In this document: positions 35,250-47,111 of the stretch, in pieces | Layout: each line of letters starts with the position of its first letter | How positions within the stretch are numbered: position 1 is the stretch's first letter | Assembly (NCBI GenBank): GCA_905250075.1 | Contig: CAJNOP010000230.1 | Span: 216,592-280,591 of the forward strand | Reading direction: 5' to 3' | DNA: 64,000 nucleotides | Origin: Rotaria sp. Silwood1 | Lineage: Eukaryota > Rotifera > Eurotatoria > Philodinida > Philodinidae | Made by a program: the position numbers and the translations under genes | The notes under the pieces: generated by a model | Told to the model about the DNA's origin: nothing | The model's database searches: none | The model's input: only the letters and a program-made list of their open reading frames with translations

Positions 35250-36566
35250 TTTCACTAATCTTGAGTGAAATATTTTACGTTACATTTTTTGAAATAAACA
35301 AAAAAATCTTTAATGTTTCAGTCGTTAAAGTCGAGCCAAATATTATTTTTTATATGTTTTTAATAGACATTTTTATATAGTTCGATAGAGTTCAACAGGC
35401 TCTACAAAAAATAGGAGTATGAAGAAAAATTCGAATCCTATTTTCAATATAAAACTCAAATGAAAGCACACGAACTAATATAAATCTCACATATCTTTCA
35501 TGAGATAGTATGTTTAAGTTTCAAAAACTTTAGTTGAACGACTTTTAGTTGATATTTCGAGATGCAGAGTGACATACTAAACCTGAAAATAACTCTTCTG
35601 AGCTGCCTGAATCGATGAAACAGTTAATCGGCTAAAACTTTTGAAAGATCAACTTACTCTCTCTCTAATATTTGATATATGAAATTTTTCTTAGTTTTTC
35701 TGGTTTCCTTTAAGTTTTATATTCTAAATAACACTAAAGCTTTTGTAAACATACATATTCTTGTAGAGCTTATTGAACTCTCTGGAATCATGTAAAAATA
35801 TCTAGAATACGATATGTCGCTTAAGATGTTACAAACATATTTTGTTATTACAAAAGATGTAACATAAAAAATTTTCCCTCAAGATTAGTAAAATGACCAT
35901 AAGATTGTAATAGATTTATGTATTTTGAACTATTTTTTTTCAGATGATAGCTCTAATCTTCCTCTAAAAAATGACATAATTTGATCTATAACTTCATATA
36001 AGTTTGTTATAGATATCATTGATTTATTGAGAGGGGTCGAAACTTTTGAATCATCCTTTATTTTATCGGTATTTTTTCTTACATCTGTAAATATCAATTG
36101 ACATAATATCTAGAAGTATGACATATATACCAAAGGTTGATCTAGTACTGTACCTACCATTTGTTGAGTCAAGAAGTTCGAGAAACTATTCAAAAATTGG
36201 AATTTTTAGATTAAAATTTGAGAAAAGTGCGATTTACGAACATCTTGATCAAAATCAGACTAAAATCATATATTTTCTCTCTTTTACATGAATTATCTAG
36301 CTTCCTATCAGTCAGTTCTCTACCATCGTTTTCTATCTTTTTCATTTGAAGATTCTTCGAATTCAAGAAAATTTTCAGCCGCCGCGGTCGAACATTTCAA
36401 AAAAAAAAAAATTGTCAGCCGCCGTCGCCAATCAACTCGCCGTTGTACATCTATATATTCGTGGCCTGCATCAATGCCGTTCTGTGACAAATGCGCACAA
36501 TTATTCGTATCATTGTGTGCAACATGCATTAAAAAGCTTCTAACATAGAATATTACGATCGCTTCA

Positions 36567-38523
36567 ATGTCAAATACTACAGTTCCATCAATTGAAACAT
36601 TACCAGTGGAAATATGTCATCATATTTTCGATAATCTTGATGTAAAAACAATCTTATACTCAATTCGACCAGTATCAAGATTATTTCTATCAATTGTTAA
36701 TACTTATAATCGATATGTTTTGGATTTGAATTTGATTTCAAAATCAAATTTTTATCTTTTTTGTCGATTAATTCATCCTCAAAATATTATTTCACTAACA
36801 CTTTCGAATAATGAACGAACATCAGATCAAATAGATTTGTTTATATCACTTGTTCATCTTCGACAATTTACTCGACTTCGTTCATTAACTCTTCTTGATA
36901 TTGATGAATCGCAATTAAACTTCATTTTGAAAAGAATCAATCTTAATTTGCTCCATTCATTCTCATTGAATATTAGACAATATGCTAATAAACTCATAGC
37001 AACAACTCTAGCTCTTCTTTCATCAACTATGGCACAAACAGCTCTTCGAAAATTGGAATTCGTTACGTGGGATAGAATGCCAAAGATTTCATGGCCCATC
37101 AATAGTATAACTGAGTATTTGACTACGAATAATCGCATAAATATAGATGATCTTTATACAATACTTCAATGTTCTCCACATTTAAATACACTCATCATGA
37201 GCGAAATTCCAAAAGGAATGATTAATAATTTAACTTCAATATGTTTTCGACAATTAACATCGTTAACTATCAAAAATCTTTCTGTCACCATTGATGAACT
37301 TGAATTATTTCTCTTATTGACATCATCACTTGTTTATTTAAAATTAATTGGTGTAGGACAAATGTTGAATGGTAAACGATGGGAGCAATTTATTGAAATA
37401 AATTTACCTGAACTGAACAAATTTGAATTTTATTTCGATGAATGGAGATTAACTCGCCAAACTTCTACAGATATCAAGTTAATTATTGCTTCATTTCAAA
37501 CATTGTTTTGGATTGAACACAAAAAATGGCTTGTTGCTTGTGAATACGAACATACTAGGCTAGAGCCCAATATTATTTCTCTCTATTCAATACCAATATG
37601 CAAATCTTCTATATGTTACACGTCAAAATTGACAAAGTCATTGTTGTTCACTTATCCTATGATGATGAACAACGATTTATTAATAATGGATAACATCAAA
37701 TCATTGAATTTGACTTTGAACAAATCAACAGCTGATAATATTCAAGTAGAGGTATGTTGATCAAATAAAAGGTCAACCATTAAACAGAAATCGATAAATA
37801 TAGTGAGACTAATAATTGTGTCTTTTCTATTAGTCTCTCGCAAACTCTATCGATATTGTTTTCATTTTATCTCTTTCCTGACGATTTTACGTAAATCGAA
37901 AGTACAGGCTAAGAATGTCATATTGTATACAAAAACAGACACTGAGTATTTATGTATTTGAATATTTTTAGTGTACCACAGCACATCATCCATTGTTTCG
38001 TAAAGTGACTGAAATTAATCTTGAATTTTGCCACGATTGGCCTTCAATTTCGCTACAAACACTCTTCGTTTTGATCGATATTTCACGAATAGTTCATATA
38101 ACAATGTCTAGCAATTATTTAAATCAATGGAATCAAAATTTATTAATGGACATCAGAATTTTCCTGGAACAAGCACATAATCTCTTTTCATTGTTGATTC
38201 ATAGCAGCTTCTACAGACACAAATCAGATTTAACTGTAGAAAATATTCATTCAATACTTCCATATCATGTTAAACACTTGCAAATTCCAATAGATGATTT
38301 GAATCAAATAAATATAATTCTTAAACGATGTGAAAATCTATCAATAATTTATTTTGACATCGAAAGTACGGAATTCTCCAAAAAAGTCATCAACTGGTTT
38401 GCTGAAAATACCATTAACACAACATGTCGAGAAAATTATAGAATGGTTACTGTTTGGCTCGGAAAGAAAAGAACACAATTAACTGAAATATGTTGTAATC
38501 ACAAACGAATAAAATTTCACTAA
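36567..38523 (+). CDS. F-box protein of a lineage-expanded family, two exons
   Basis: Exons 36567-37751 and 37972-38523 join in phase 0 (donor GGTATGT, acceptor TTTTTAG) for 578 residues. Residues 9-50 are an F-box: ETLPVEICHHIFDNLDVKTIL...V.R, the segment that binds Skp1 in SCF ubiquitin ligases. The rest is a long leucine/isoleucine-rich region with irregular repeats (for example QFTRLRSLTLLDID) that would bind the substrate. A conserved block near the end of exon 1 (FQTLFWIEHKKWLVACEYEH) recurs, diverged, in the minus-strand pseudogene at 46757-49961, as does the intron position. No frame damage is seen. The substrate is unknown. It is the only intact member of the family here; three others are broken. 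Confidence 0.88.
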
Positions 38524-39489
38524 GTAAAAATTTTGGATTGTAATTTTGAAATTAAATAAATCTGAGTATTTACACTTTCATGCGATTCGACTTATATAGA
38601 TGTAGATTATCTTTCTTTTTTTTTGATTTGATGGTTTATAAAGATGAAGTCAGTTCATATCAGATTCTGATACATTATTAGTGAAAGTTAGAGAAAAATC
38701 CATGACTCAAGTAATTCAAAAATGATTCATAAAATTATCAAATAATTGCTTTAAACACTGATGAAGATAGAAGAAAAGTTTAATATCTGCATTGAGAAAA
38801 ATTTGATATGTGATGATAGAAATGGTAGATATTTGTCAAATGATGCTTCTTGAAAGTACAAAAGAATGATATGTTCATGAAAAACAGAAAATATAAGTAT
38901 CATTATGATATAAATGCGATTTCTATAACAGAATCAATACTATCTACTGACACATAACATATAGCAACTCTTTGAAAAGTTTTTGTTTTGGTAGGAAATT
39001 CGCTATTGATAAAATTCATTTAGATGTAACATAAAATTAACTTCTTTATAACTTCGCTGTAGTGAACAAGTTAATGATCGAACACAAGCTAGAGGTTCAA
39101 ACAGATCTACTTTTTGTAGGTCTTGTCTGTTTAACTTTCGCAGGCTCTAAATTTTCTTTTACATCTTAACATTATTATGATATTTGAATTAGAATAGAAG
39201 ATCGTTTTTATAAGAAAGCAAAGAAATTATCCAAATCGAAATGAGATGATTAGACGAAGTATTCAAATGTACATAGTTCAACTTCCATTCATTTCGATAA
39301 CTATGGAAATATATATTTGTCACTGATCCTTTCAATAATCGCATTTAATACTTTTTTTTGGCAACAAATTCGTGTAGTATGAGTTCACATACATAAGAGG
39401 TTTTTGTTTTTTTGAAAGTTTTAATGGAAAAATCATGAGATATGATAAAAGAATAATTGAAAAAAAAAAATCTTTTAAATTATTTCTCA
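38524..39489. other. Non-coding stretch
   Basis: The 3' flank of the F-box gene, with a likely AATAAA-type signal near 38553 (AAATTAAATAAATCT). No further gene is recognised. Confidence 0.4.
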
Positions 39490-40800
39490 GCAAATATTAC
39501 ATCGATATCTGAATTATTATCATTATCATTTCCAATTGAAAATAAACGAACTGAAGATGTTTATATTAATTAAAATATTCAATTTCATTGTGATTAATCT
39601 TTTTTCGATAATCATTCAATGGACAATTTATAAGTATACTCTAAATTATTCATATCAAATAAATATTGATCAACTAGGGTCGTTATGATTTTTCCAAATA
39701 TTGTAGGTATATTAATTGTTAGAAGTTCAAAACTCAACTAATACATCATGTAAAAATAATCAAAGATTAACTTTTTTTCTTTAATTATGTAATAAGAACA
39801 ACAAAACGATTTTTTCACTAAAATCCTCATTAATAATTTTTGAAGGATCATCTCAACCAAATTAAACATATCGATGATCTATGGTTTATATTAACAAATG
39901 TTAAAATTCTACATAAAAATAGTATTGATTATTTACTCATTCATGTTTACGATTCCTATTCTTCTATATAATAACAATTGGTTAAAAATATTTTTATTTG
40001 ACCTAGTTACATTATTTCAAACAGTATATGTTTGAAATGAGGAATTTCAATCGATTAATTCAGTAACAGAAATTGCTTTCTTTTCTATTGATCTCAATGA
40101 TTATTTTCCAGGTGAAAATATCGAATGGAAAATTTCTTGAGATTCAATTAATCTAACTTTGACATATCTCTGAATGCAATTCATTCAATCAAAATAGTTC
40201 ACTTTTTGATTAGTTTCGATTCGTATTTTTCTTGTTTAGTTTATTATTTGAATTATTTTAGGTATAAACATAGATTATTTTTCTGCTACAGATAAACTAT
40301 TTTTAATAATCTTCATATTGAATATAATTAGCAATTTGAAATTCTTTTATAGATTGCAAAGAGAAATAAGTTCGAATATAATTAATTTTATGATTAATAA
40401 ATCTTCATCATATGGTTTTTGTCCAATCCAACCTCATAAAGGAACAAGAATAACTTTATTTACTATTTGTTATTCAAATTAGTCTGTTAAACATGAAATG
40501 AAAGATTAGATATTTTGTGCTTCGTTTTTGTTACATTTCTAGAAGGAAAATTCAATTTTATTTTTATTTTTTTCTTATTTCGGACAGCAGATTTTTTCAC
40601 AATGAACGATGATTAAATTTAGTTTAATATCCGATTTAAAGTTCGATTACTATCTGGAAATGATCAAACTTCATTATTAAATATCAATATTTATATTCTA
40701 GATTAACCATCTAAAACTGATGATCTTGAATAGAAATTCACAAATAAACATATAATTGTCTTGTATATAAATTAAAATTTTTATTTTTATTTTAGATTTC
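39490..40800 (+). pseudogene. Decayed REJ-domain (polycystin/REJ-like) pseudogene
   Basis: Eroded coding sequence with many stops and frameshifts. The clearest blocks are GFCPIQPHKGTRITLFTICYSN (about 40412-40480; shown here as the family pattern G.C.I.P..GT..TLFTI.CS) and, in another frame, FKVRLLSGNDQTSLLNINIY (about 40635-40695). Both match the order seen in REJ domains of polycystin-1-like and sperm-receptor-type membrane proteins. Upstream pieces (YLLIHVYDSYS near 39930, FFSIDLNDYFPGENIEWKI near 40080) could be earlier parts of the same domain. Stops are a mixture of TAA, TAG and TGA, so an altered genetic code does not explain them. The boundaries are approximate. Confidence 0.5.
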
Positions 40801-41850
40801 TTCTTTGATAAAATTGATTCATCACAAAAAAAAAGAATTGCAAAACAACAGAATTTTTATTATTAAAAACAAATGACAAATAAAATAAATAGTTACGAGA
40901 GTGAAACTCAATTATTATTAACTTTAGTGTTAAATAATCATATAAATATTGGTCAAAATTCTACAATAAATGCATCATAAGTCTTTATGTCATTAGAAAC
41001 AACATTAATTAGAGCGAGAGTTTGGTTTTGGATGCTTGTGTTGGTTGAAGGCACAGGTCCACTTGCACACAGTCATACCCTCAAGAGCAATGTAGCATAG
41101 AAGAGACCATCTTATAGGAATGGACGACAAAATAATTATATACGCATATGGTGACTCATAATGACAAAGAGTAAAGAACAAAGTGTCGATGATTTAGGAA
41201 GGAATGATGAAAGAGCGATAAGAAATAAAACATGTGTCCAATGATTCAGGATTGGAAATAAAATGCATCATAATATTAGTACTTGGATTCTCAGTCCAAA
41301 AAGCATATTTCTACAAGTATTTAAAACTTTTATTGTTTCTTACGATTTGTAACAACTGATTATAGTTTTTCAGTAACTGTCGTGATTTTTTCAGATTCGA
41401 CAGAATAATCTGTAAACTTGATAAGTTCTCTGCAAAACTATTAGAATCTATACGATCGGACACGATCTTGAAAAAATGTCTTTTTGTTTACCTTTCTATA
41501 TTTGATATATGTATGCAATGCATCATTCGCTAATTATCGTTGTTTGAAAAAAAAAGTGGAGAAGAAATACATTGTCTATAACCTATCAAAACGTTCGTAC
41601 AGTAGTAATTATTTGCCATAGTTCTGATTCAATAAATAATAGTCACAAGCAGTATACATATACAACATTTGGTGAACCAAGGATCATGTACAGTCGATAA
41701 CTAATGGAAAAATGCTCGATTGAGCAAACTACAAGGCTTGTTTTTAAAACAACTTAGAATAATAGCATCTTCTTTATTAAAGAATTATAAAAATTTTGCA
41801 TATCGCACAACGTCAAACATTTCTGTCTATTATTCAGTTAGTAGAAGCAA
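40801..41850. other. Non-coding stretch
   Basis: No gene recognised. A very diverged G-rich/C-rich pair may be present at about 41017-41092 (TTGGTTTTGGATGC and CATACCCTC) but was not counted as a hairpin element. Confidence 0.4.
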
Positions 41851-42252
41851 CTAGTGTTGTCTATCATCAGCTGGTGGTTGCGAAGATGTTGGTCTATTAC
41901 CATCATCAGTTATGGTTTGTACCGTTGGAAATTCCACTGACTCTAAGGTTTTGTATCCATGCCAATGTCCATCTCTCCAATAATAAACTTTTTCTTTTGA
42001 TTTACCATGTTGATAAACGAAAAACTGGGGACCTTCTTGCAAAATAGTTTTGTAATATTCAATGTTGTTTTCTTGACAGACTTGAATATTTTCATTTGGA
42101 AAGTCTTCTCTCAGCTTTTCCAGAGTTGTTAAACGTCCTGTAGCTATCACTGTTGCATTATATTTTTCACCAGTATATCGTATAATGCATAATTTCTCGT
42201 TTGTAATGGGAACTCCGAGACTACGATCTATATCGTTGTTTCCTGTTGCCAT
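41851..42252 (-). CDS. Small hypothetical protein
   Basis: 133 codons from the ATG at 42252 with balanced amino-acid use and no transmembrane span. It contains a compact segment around KLCIIRYTGEKYNATVI and ends in a polar, Ser/Pro-rich tail. The frame is also open for 47 codons upstream, but that part is low in complexity, so the internal ATG is preferred. No family is recognised. It lies 280 bp from the FLYWCH element, with which it may have no connection. Confidence 0.5.
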   Translation of the reverse strand: MATGNNDIDRSLGVPITNEKLCIIRYTGEKYNATVIATGRLTTLEKLREDFPNENIQVCQENNIEYYKTILQEGPQFFVYQHGKSKEKVYYWRDGHWHGYKTLESVEFPTVQTITDDGNRPTSSQPPADDRQH

Positions 42253-42515
42253 TCTAAGTTTGAATCTTGAGTGAAAATGGATTAAATACGTTTTGGTGTA
42301 AAAGTAAAACATTGCAACCTGAGAATATATAGAAAAGGAGAATGTTGGATTTTTCCATGTAGATAAAAAAATATTTATTTTTAACCTTAACAATTGGAAA
42401 TTTCCAAGTTATTATCAATCTTTATGCCAAATATTGCCGATAAAACGTTATTACATGCGTTATAACCTTTTCTTTTGATAAAGTGATAGACATGCACTTT
42501 TTGTTTCTTTCTTCA

Positions 42516-42527
42516 AGCAGTAGTTTG
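42516..42527 (+). repeat. 12-bp direct repeat, left of the FLYWCH element
   Basis: AGCAGTAGTTTG, identical to 43280-43291 on the other side of the inverted-repeat element. It is a candidate target-site duplication. Confidence 0.6.
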
Positions 42528-43279
42528 CGTAGCGTCCTAATTGCGACCACTTTTTCGTTAATTGGCTTAATTTGTGGTCGCAATTTGGAATGAATAAAAT
42601 AACGTTGATATTAATTTGATGCGTTTCCAAATTGCGACCACTTTCATTAATTAGTTATTGTAATATTGAATTGAGTTATATTCTATCGATGATATAAATA
42701 CAGATGTGTGTGCGTATACCTCATGCTATATTTTAAAATATGGATAATAACTTTTCTTGGTCAACAACTGAAAGAGATGACAAGGCCATCTTATATAATA
42801 ATTATTTATATGGATTAAAACGTGTGAATCATAATGGTACGTTAATTTATGTCTGTACTTTCAAATCTTGTTCTCGTGCCATTACTTTAAAAAATGATGC
42901 AATTGTGAAATCAAATAGCTTGAATCATGACCATGATCCCAAATTACCAGAAAATGTTCAAGCTGTGTTAACCGGATTAAAGCGTCGAATCTCAACTGAA
43001 ATTGACCAACTTGTATCACAACTTTACGAAGAAGAAGTTAAAAAATTTGTGAGTACTTCTTTGTTTCATTTGCACAGACAGTAGATAACTATGTTTTTTT
43101 CTTATGTATTTCTTTACTCAATAAATTTTTTCTTCGATCATAACTGTTGATTACTTCATAACTAAAAAGTGGTCTCAATTTGGAAACGCAACAAAAATGA
43201 GATGAACGTTACTTTCTACATTCCAAATTGCGACCACTTCTCTCTTAATTGGCTTAATTTGTGGTCGCAATTCGGATAT
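42528..43279. mobile_element. FLYWCH-carrying inverted-repeat element
   Basis: Arms of about 110 bp mirror each other about position 42905. The 12-mer AATTGCGACCAC or its complement occurs at 42539, 42574, 42630, 43169 (one mismatch), 43226 and 43261. These three pairs are symmetric to within one base. Each outer arm is itself a palindrome spaced by TTAATTGGCTTAATTT. The inner arm blocks are GCGTTTCCAAATTGCGACCA and its near complement at 43169-43189. The interior holds one short gene centred on the axis. Long terminal inverted repeats, a 12-bp flanking direct repeat and a FLYWCH-type zinc finger together suggest a MULE-like DNA transposon derivative. The absence of a transposase core means it is non-autonomous or a captured gene. 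Confidence 0.75.
42740..43084 (+). CDS. FLYWCH-type zinc-finger protein (short)
   Basis: 114 codons. Residues about 5-70 form a FLYWCH-like finger: FSWSTTERDDKAILYNNYLY, then YVCTFKSCSRAI (the two cysteines) and LNHDHDP (the two histidines). The C-terminal 40 residues are charged and probably helical. FLYWCH domains are DNA- or protein-binding and are often linked to MULE transposases or their host-domesticated relatives. The frame ends 20 codons after a possible donor (TTTGTGAGTACT, about 43047), so a spliced longer form is conceivable, but no good next exon lies inside the element. The repeated GTGGTCGC sites on both sides are obvious candidate binding sites for the product; that is inference. 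Confidence 0.72.
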   Translation: MDNNFSWSTTERDDKAILYNNYLYGLKRVNHNGTLIYVCTFKSCSRAITLKNDAIVKSNSLNHDHDPKLPENVQAVLTGLKRRISTEIDQLVSQLYEEEVKKFVSTSLFHLHRQ

Positions 43280-43291
43280 AGCAGTAGTTTG
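43280..43291 (+). repeat. 12-bp direct repeat, right of the FLYWCH element
   Basis: AGCAGTAGTTTG, identical to 42516-42527. Confidence 0.6.
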
Positions 43292-43423
43292 ACATCATAA
43301 AACTAAATCACCGTGTTTTTTAGAAATGTCAACATGTTTTTCTGGTTGAAATGGAACAAACAACATAAATGAAAAATCAATGCTGAGACTGTGGTCTCTC
43401 ACAGTCCACTCTTCAAATAAGAA

Positions 43424-43482
43424 TGTGGGTGGGGGTGGGATGTTAGCGAAGGTCAAATAGATTACAACACCCACACTCACCT
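43424..43482. repeat. G-rich hairpin element
   Basis: G arm TGTGGGTGGGGGTGGGATGT, loop with GCGAAGGTCAAAT, C arm ACACCCACACTCACC. Confidence 0.65.
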
Positions 43483-43787
43483 TTGGAAACACGATCAAAG
43501 TGTTATCTTCTCGGTTCTTTTTATGCGACTAAGATTAAAAACAAGAAATGCTTAGTTCACAATCTTTCTTGTTGTGCTGTTTTTTTGCGTTTTAACTCAA
43601 AAATTTTCATTGAATTCAAAGCTTTACCTATGAATTAAAAAGAAACATAGTGTTTCTAGATCGATTAAATGTATCTAATAAGTTTTCTGTACAAGTCCCT
43701 ATCGGTATCTATTATCATAATATGAATATTATGATTATCACTCTTTACTCAATAAAGTTGTATCTATTTTCTCGAAATACGATAGAG

Positions 43788-43868
43788 TTGGGTATGAGTG
43801 GTATCGAGACTTGAATGGATGTGACTGTAGTTTTTCTGATCAATAAAAACAAACCCACAACCATACCT
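43788..43868. repeat. G-rich hairpin element, diverged
   Basis: Left arm GTTGGGTATGAGTGG and TGGATGTGAC, right arm ACCCACAACCATACC. The loop has diverged. Confidence 0.45.
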
Positions 43869-44109
43869 TCATCAACAGCTACAGACACATCCAGTCTGAA
43901 TATGAATATGGATATGAGTATGAATGAAAGAGACACTCACAAACAACTTAGATGTATGAACTATTATTTTGAAATCTTTTGATTTTGAATGTATTTATTG
44001 ATTGAAATTAAGCATTATCAACTATTGAACCCATAAATTACAGATTATACGAGCATTGAATGATCGAAAAGTTATCTTATGTCAATCAACAATATTGGTA
44101 TTCATACGA

Positions 44110-44865
44110 CTATATTAACACTTCCCATCGAATCGTCACCCATTCGTTAGGTTGATACGCGATCACTAACATCTTGACGATGCGCTCGAAACTAGTTTCA
44201 GGTTGTTCTGTAATTCTGAGAAGATAAAAATGTCCTTGTTTAACAGGGGCACTTGCTTCTGATTTTCCTTCTCGGAACAGCTCTGCAGATTCTTCCATTG
44301 GCTGAAAGTTGTTGCTATATGATCTACCCTTAAGAATAAGAATTGTCTTATTTTTCCGATGGATTGATGCGAATCCTTGGCCATTTCCTCCTGTCTCGTC
44401 ATATTTATACTTCTTCTGTAAATCTGCGCTAGTTCCCAGATCGATGATTGTTCCAACTTCACGACCTTCTATACCGACACTAAAGCTACCATTTTTGTAA
44501 TTGTTGAAGTCAATATCACTGCGTCTGTTGTAAACGCTCCAGTCTGAAAACATCTGACCATACTTTTCGTCACCGAAGCAGAAAGTGCGGGCGAGTGGAT
44601 CCAGTGCATACAGAGTTACAATATTCTTATTTTGCTTAGAGCTATCGTGTGTAGCATTTGTAACAATTTGCCATTTTTGAATTTTTGGATAAGCAACAAT
44701 ATAAAATGTTCCAATCATTAACAAAACAAAAACCATGGTGCAAATTTGTAAACCAATCAGCCATTTCATTTTCCATTGGTCACTTTTCTTCTGCAATAAC
44801 ATCACATCTTCACGATAAGCAGAATTAATTATTTTTTCTGTGTTATCACTTCTCGCAAAAGTCAT
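44110..44865 (-). CDS. Single-pass membrane protein, unknown function
   Basis: An uninterrupted 251-codon frame starting at the ATG at 44865. Residues 1-35 are polar and would face the cytosol. Residues 36-60 are one strong membrane span (LIGLQICTMVFVLLMIGTFYIV). The remaining 190 residues would be outside or lumenal, with sequons NAT, NGS and NKT. There is no cleavable signal peptide, so a type II topology is most likely. The ectodomain has few cysteines and no recognised fold. It is intronless, unlike most neighbours here. Codon use and length support a real gene; the function is not predictable. Confidence 0.72.
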   Translation of the reverse strand: MTFARSDNTEKIINSAYREDVMLLQKKSDQWKMKWLIGLQICTMVFVLLMIGTFYIVAYPKIQKWQIVTNATHDSSKQNKNIVTLYALDPLARTFCFGDEKYGQMFSDWSVYNRRSDIDFNNYKNGSFSVGIEGREVGTIIDLGTSADLQKKYKYDETGGNGQGFASIHRKNKTILILKGRSYSNNFQPMEESAELFREGKSEASAPVKQGHFYLLRITEQPETSFERIVKMLVIAYQPNEWVTIRWEVLI

Positions 44866-45420
44866 TGCTGATTCTTAAGACGACAAAGAAAAAACGATCC
44901 CTTTTATTATACTTGATAGAAAATTAACATTACTCATATCTTATCTCTAAATGCGTCACTATGCTTTAAAGAATTGCATAACCGAAACGATTGTAACAGA
45001 TAAATAGTTTCGTCATACATTTACATCTCTTAAATTTTAGTGTTACTTTATCTTGACTCTATGAAATAAATGTAACTACAACTCTTATATTTATAAAATA
45101 GAGATAAATGAATTGTTTATTTTCAAAAACAACGAATAAAAAAATTGTTTTCTTTGATAGATAAATAGACGAATATCTGGTATAACAACAGTATATGCTG
45201 GCCAATATCTTTTACTAACACTAACATCATTTCGACGTGTAATAGTCAGACTAAGACTTTCTTTTATTAATTTCGAGATTTTGAAAAGAGTTTTTTTTGC
45301 TGTTTTCTTGATCATCCTATTCTTTGCATCGAAGAGTTACTATTATCTCGTCATTTTTCATTTTCATACTTTGTTTTTCTTAATTCAACATTACTATCTT
45401 CCTAATCACTGATGTAAGAG

Positions 45421-45468
45421 ATGTGGGTGTGGGTAAAGAGAAGACAAACACTCATATCTACATCCACA
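45421..45468 (+). repeat. G-rich hairpin element
   Basis: G arm ATGTGGGTGTGGGT, loop AAAGAGAAGACAAAC (close to consensus), C arm CTACATCCACA. Confidence 0.7.
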
Positions 45469-46756
45469 AGTTGAAATATGGAAATTGAAATTTTTCTATT
45501 GATTTCTACTCACAGACTGCAAAATTATTTAAAAAAAAAAGGTATCAGCTGAATCCATATGGTTATACGAAGCGAGACACGATGCAATAGGGATGTACTT
45601 TGAGTGTTACAACGAGATATTATTCGTATACGGCCTATGAAAATTAATGAATGAAACGAATTGCAAAGCAAGATAGATTTTGTCAAGAACAATAATGAAA
45701 TATTCGCTATAGTATATGGCAAATAGTCCAAATCTTTTGAATAATTTGCATGTGCTGCAATGGTCGGGTATAGCAGAATAAAAAAAAATGATTGGAATGA
45801 GCGATAGATTTCTAATTCATAACAAAATCAATAATCAAAACTTGGATATCAAACGCAAACGACGAAACTTTTCAGTTCTACTTATCTTTAGAGGGAGATA
45901 CACGAAAAAATCACATAGTCATCAAGAACCTGATGCAGGATTTCTATAATAAATTATCAGACTTATATGACAATTTAGTCTAACTATTCGCTTTTTTACT
46001 AAAATGATTAAATAAACAGAAGAACAGGAAAATTTTTCGTTTAACAATTATTAAAAAGAGAAAAAATTCTAATAAAAGTTCTCGAAAACCGTAAAAAGTT
46101 TCATAGCAAACTTTCAAAAAGCCTCCAACAATGCTTTCTTTCGATTAGGCCTTATGAGCTTGTCGTTGCTTGATTCACTTCCCAAACAAAGAGCATAACC
46201 GAAATGACAATATATACATTTAAACGATTGAATTCCACTGTAGTCTCATTGTACTTTAGATCAATAACACAATCTTCCGAAGTTTCTCGACCCTTTAATC
46301 CAAGAAAAGAATAGTCTCTTCATTTTCTTATTCCGAATAAAATTATTTGGTTTGATAGTTAGACTTCGATTCTCATCCTCTTCTCAAACGTGTCTGCAGA
46401 ATTCGATCAAACGATAGCACCTCCTGATGATCTATACATGCACAGTCTTCAATTAACTGTAAAATCAAACTAAAGATCCATTCTCTATATTCGAGTTGAC
46501 GAAGAATAAATTTGAAAAACATTCTCCAGCTTGTTTAATGAGACATTACTTGGAAGAAAAAAGACTTCATTTTGTTAATTCCGAAACGAAAGTGGATATC
46601 TATTCACACTAGAATTAACTTTATAACTTTGAATGTTTGCTCAATATATGATATAAATGACTGTTGATCAACATTTCTAGTTAGGTTGGAGGAGAATCAA
46701 ACAAATAATTGTTGTATCACTATAGATGAAATATTTCATGAAAACTTCTGCATATG
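45469..46756. other. Non-coding stretch
   Basis: No gene recognised downstream of the F-box pseudogene. Mostly AT-rich sequence. Confidence 0.4.
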
Positions 46757-47111
46757 TCAATGATAATTCATTCTAGTTGAATAAAAATCACTATTAGGTT
46801 CGCTACTATCACCAAACCATATTGTCAATTGAAAGCTTGATTTTCGATAGACAAATTTTCGTTGCTTCAACTTCAGATGTCGTATAATTTCTTCCCAATT
46901 CTTTCATCTTCTTTCCGGAATCAAACTTTTTCGCCATGCAAATATTATACTCCACCGATTTTTAAATCTATCAACAAAAGTCTTCATCATTTGTAAAATG
47001 TGATGAAATCATCGAACACATGTTGTTGACATTTAACACTCGATTATTGCAGCAACTAGATCTGACTTTTAAAACGTATAGATTTACAGTCTGCTCGAGC
47101 AGCGTCTTTAT

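Larger units (their letters stand above)
32894..36566. other. Intergenic with gene scraps
   Basis: No complete gene in 3.7 kb. It holds a possible signal-peptide exon (34129), copy 2 of a dispersed repeat (34307), two hairpin remnants (34597 and 35227), and a possible coding scrap (34982-35164). TCAGCCGCCG occurs twice just upstream of the F-box gene (about 36376 and 36415), a GC-rich exception. Confidence 0.45.

Noticed and set aside
36288-36548. Plus-strand frame just before the intact F-box gene
   Set aside because: More likely 5' leader or promoter sequence; the frame includes a poly-A run and does not join the F-box frame.
39490-40800. Reading TGA as tryptophan to explain stops (mitochondrial insertion or altered code)
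   Set aside because: TAA and TAG stops and frameshifts are mixed in, and the blocks match a REJ domain, not a mitochondrial protein.
44166-44462. Minus-strand open frame of 98 codons in another frame
   Set aside because: Shadow of the 251-residue membrane protein gene; composition is not protein-like.
45091-45315. Minus-strand frame of 74 codons with a fairly normal composition
   Set aside because: No family, no splice partner and a poorly composed C-terminus; could not be supported as a gene.
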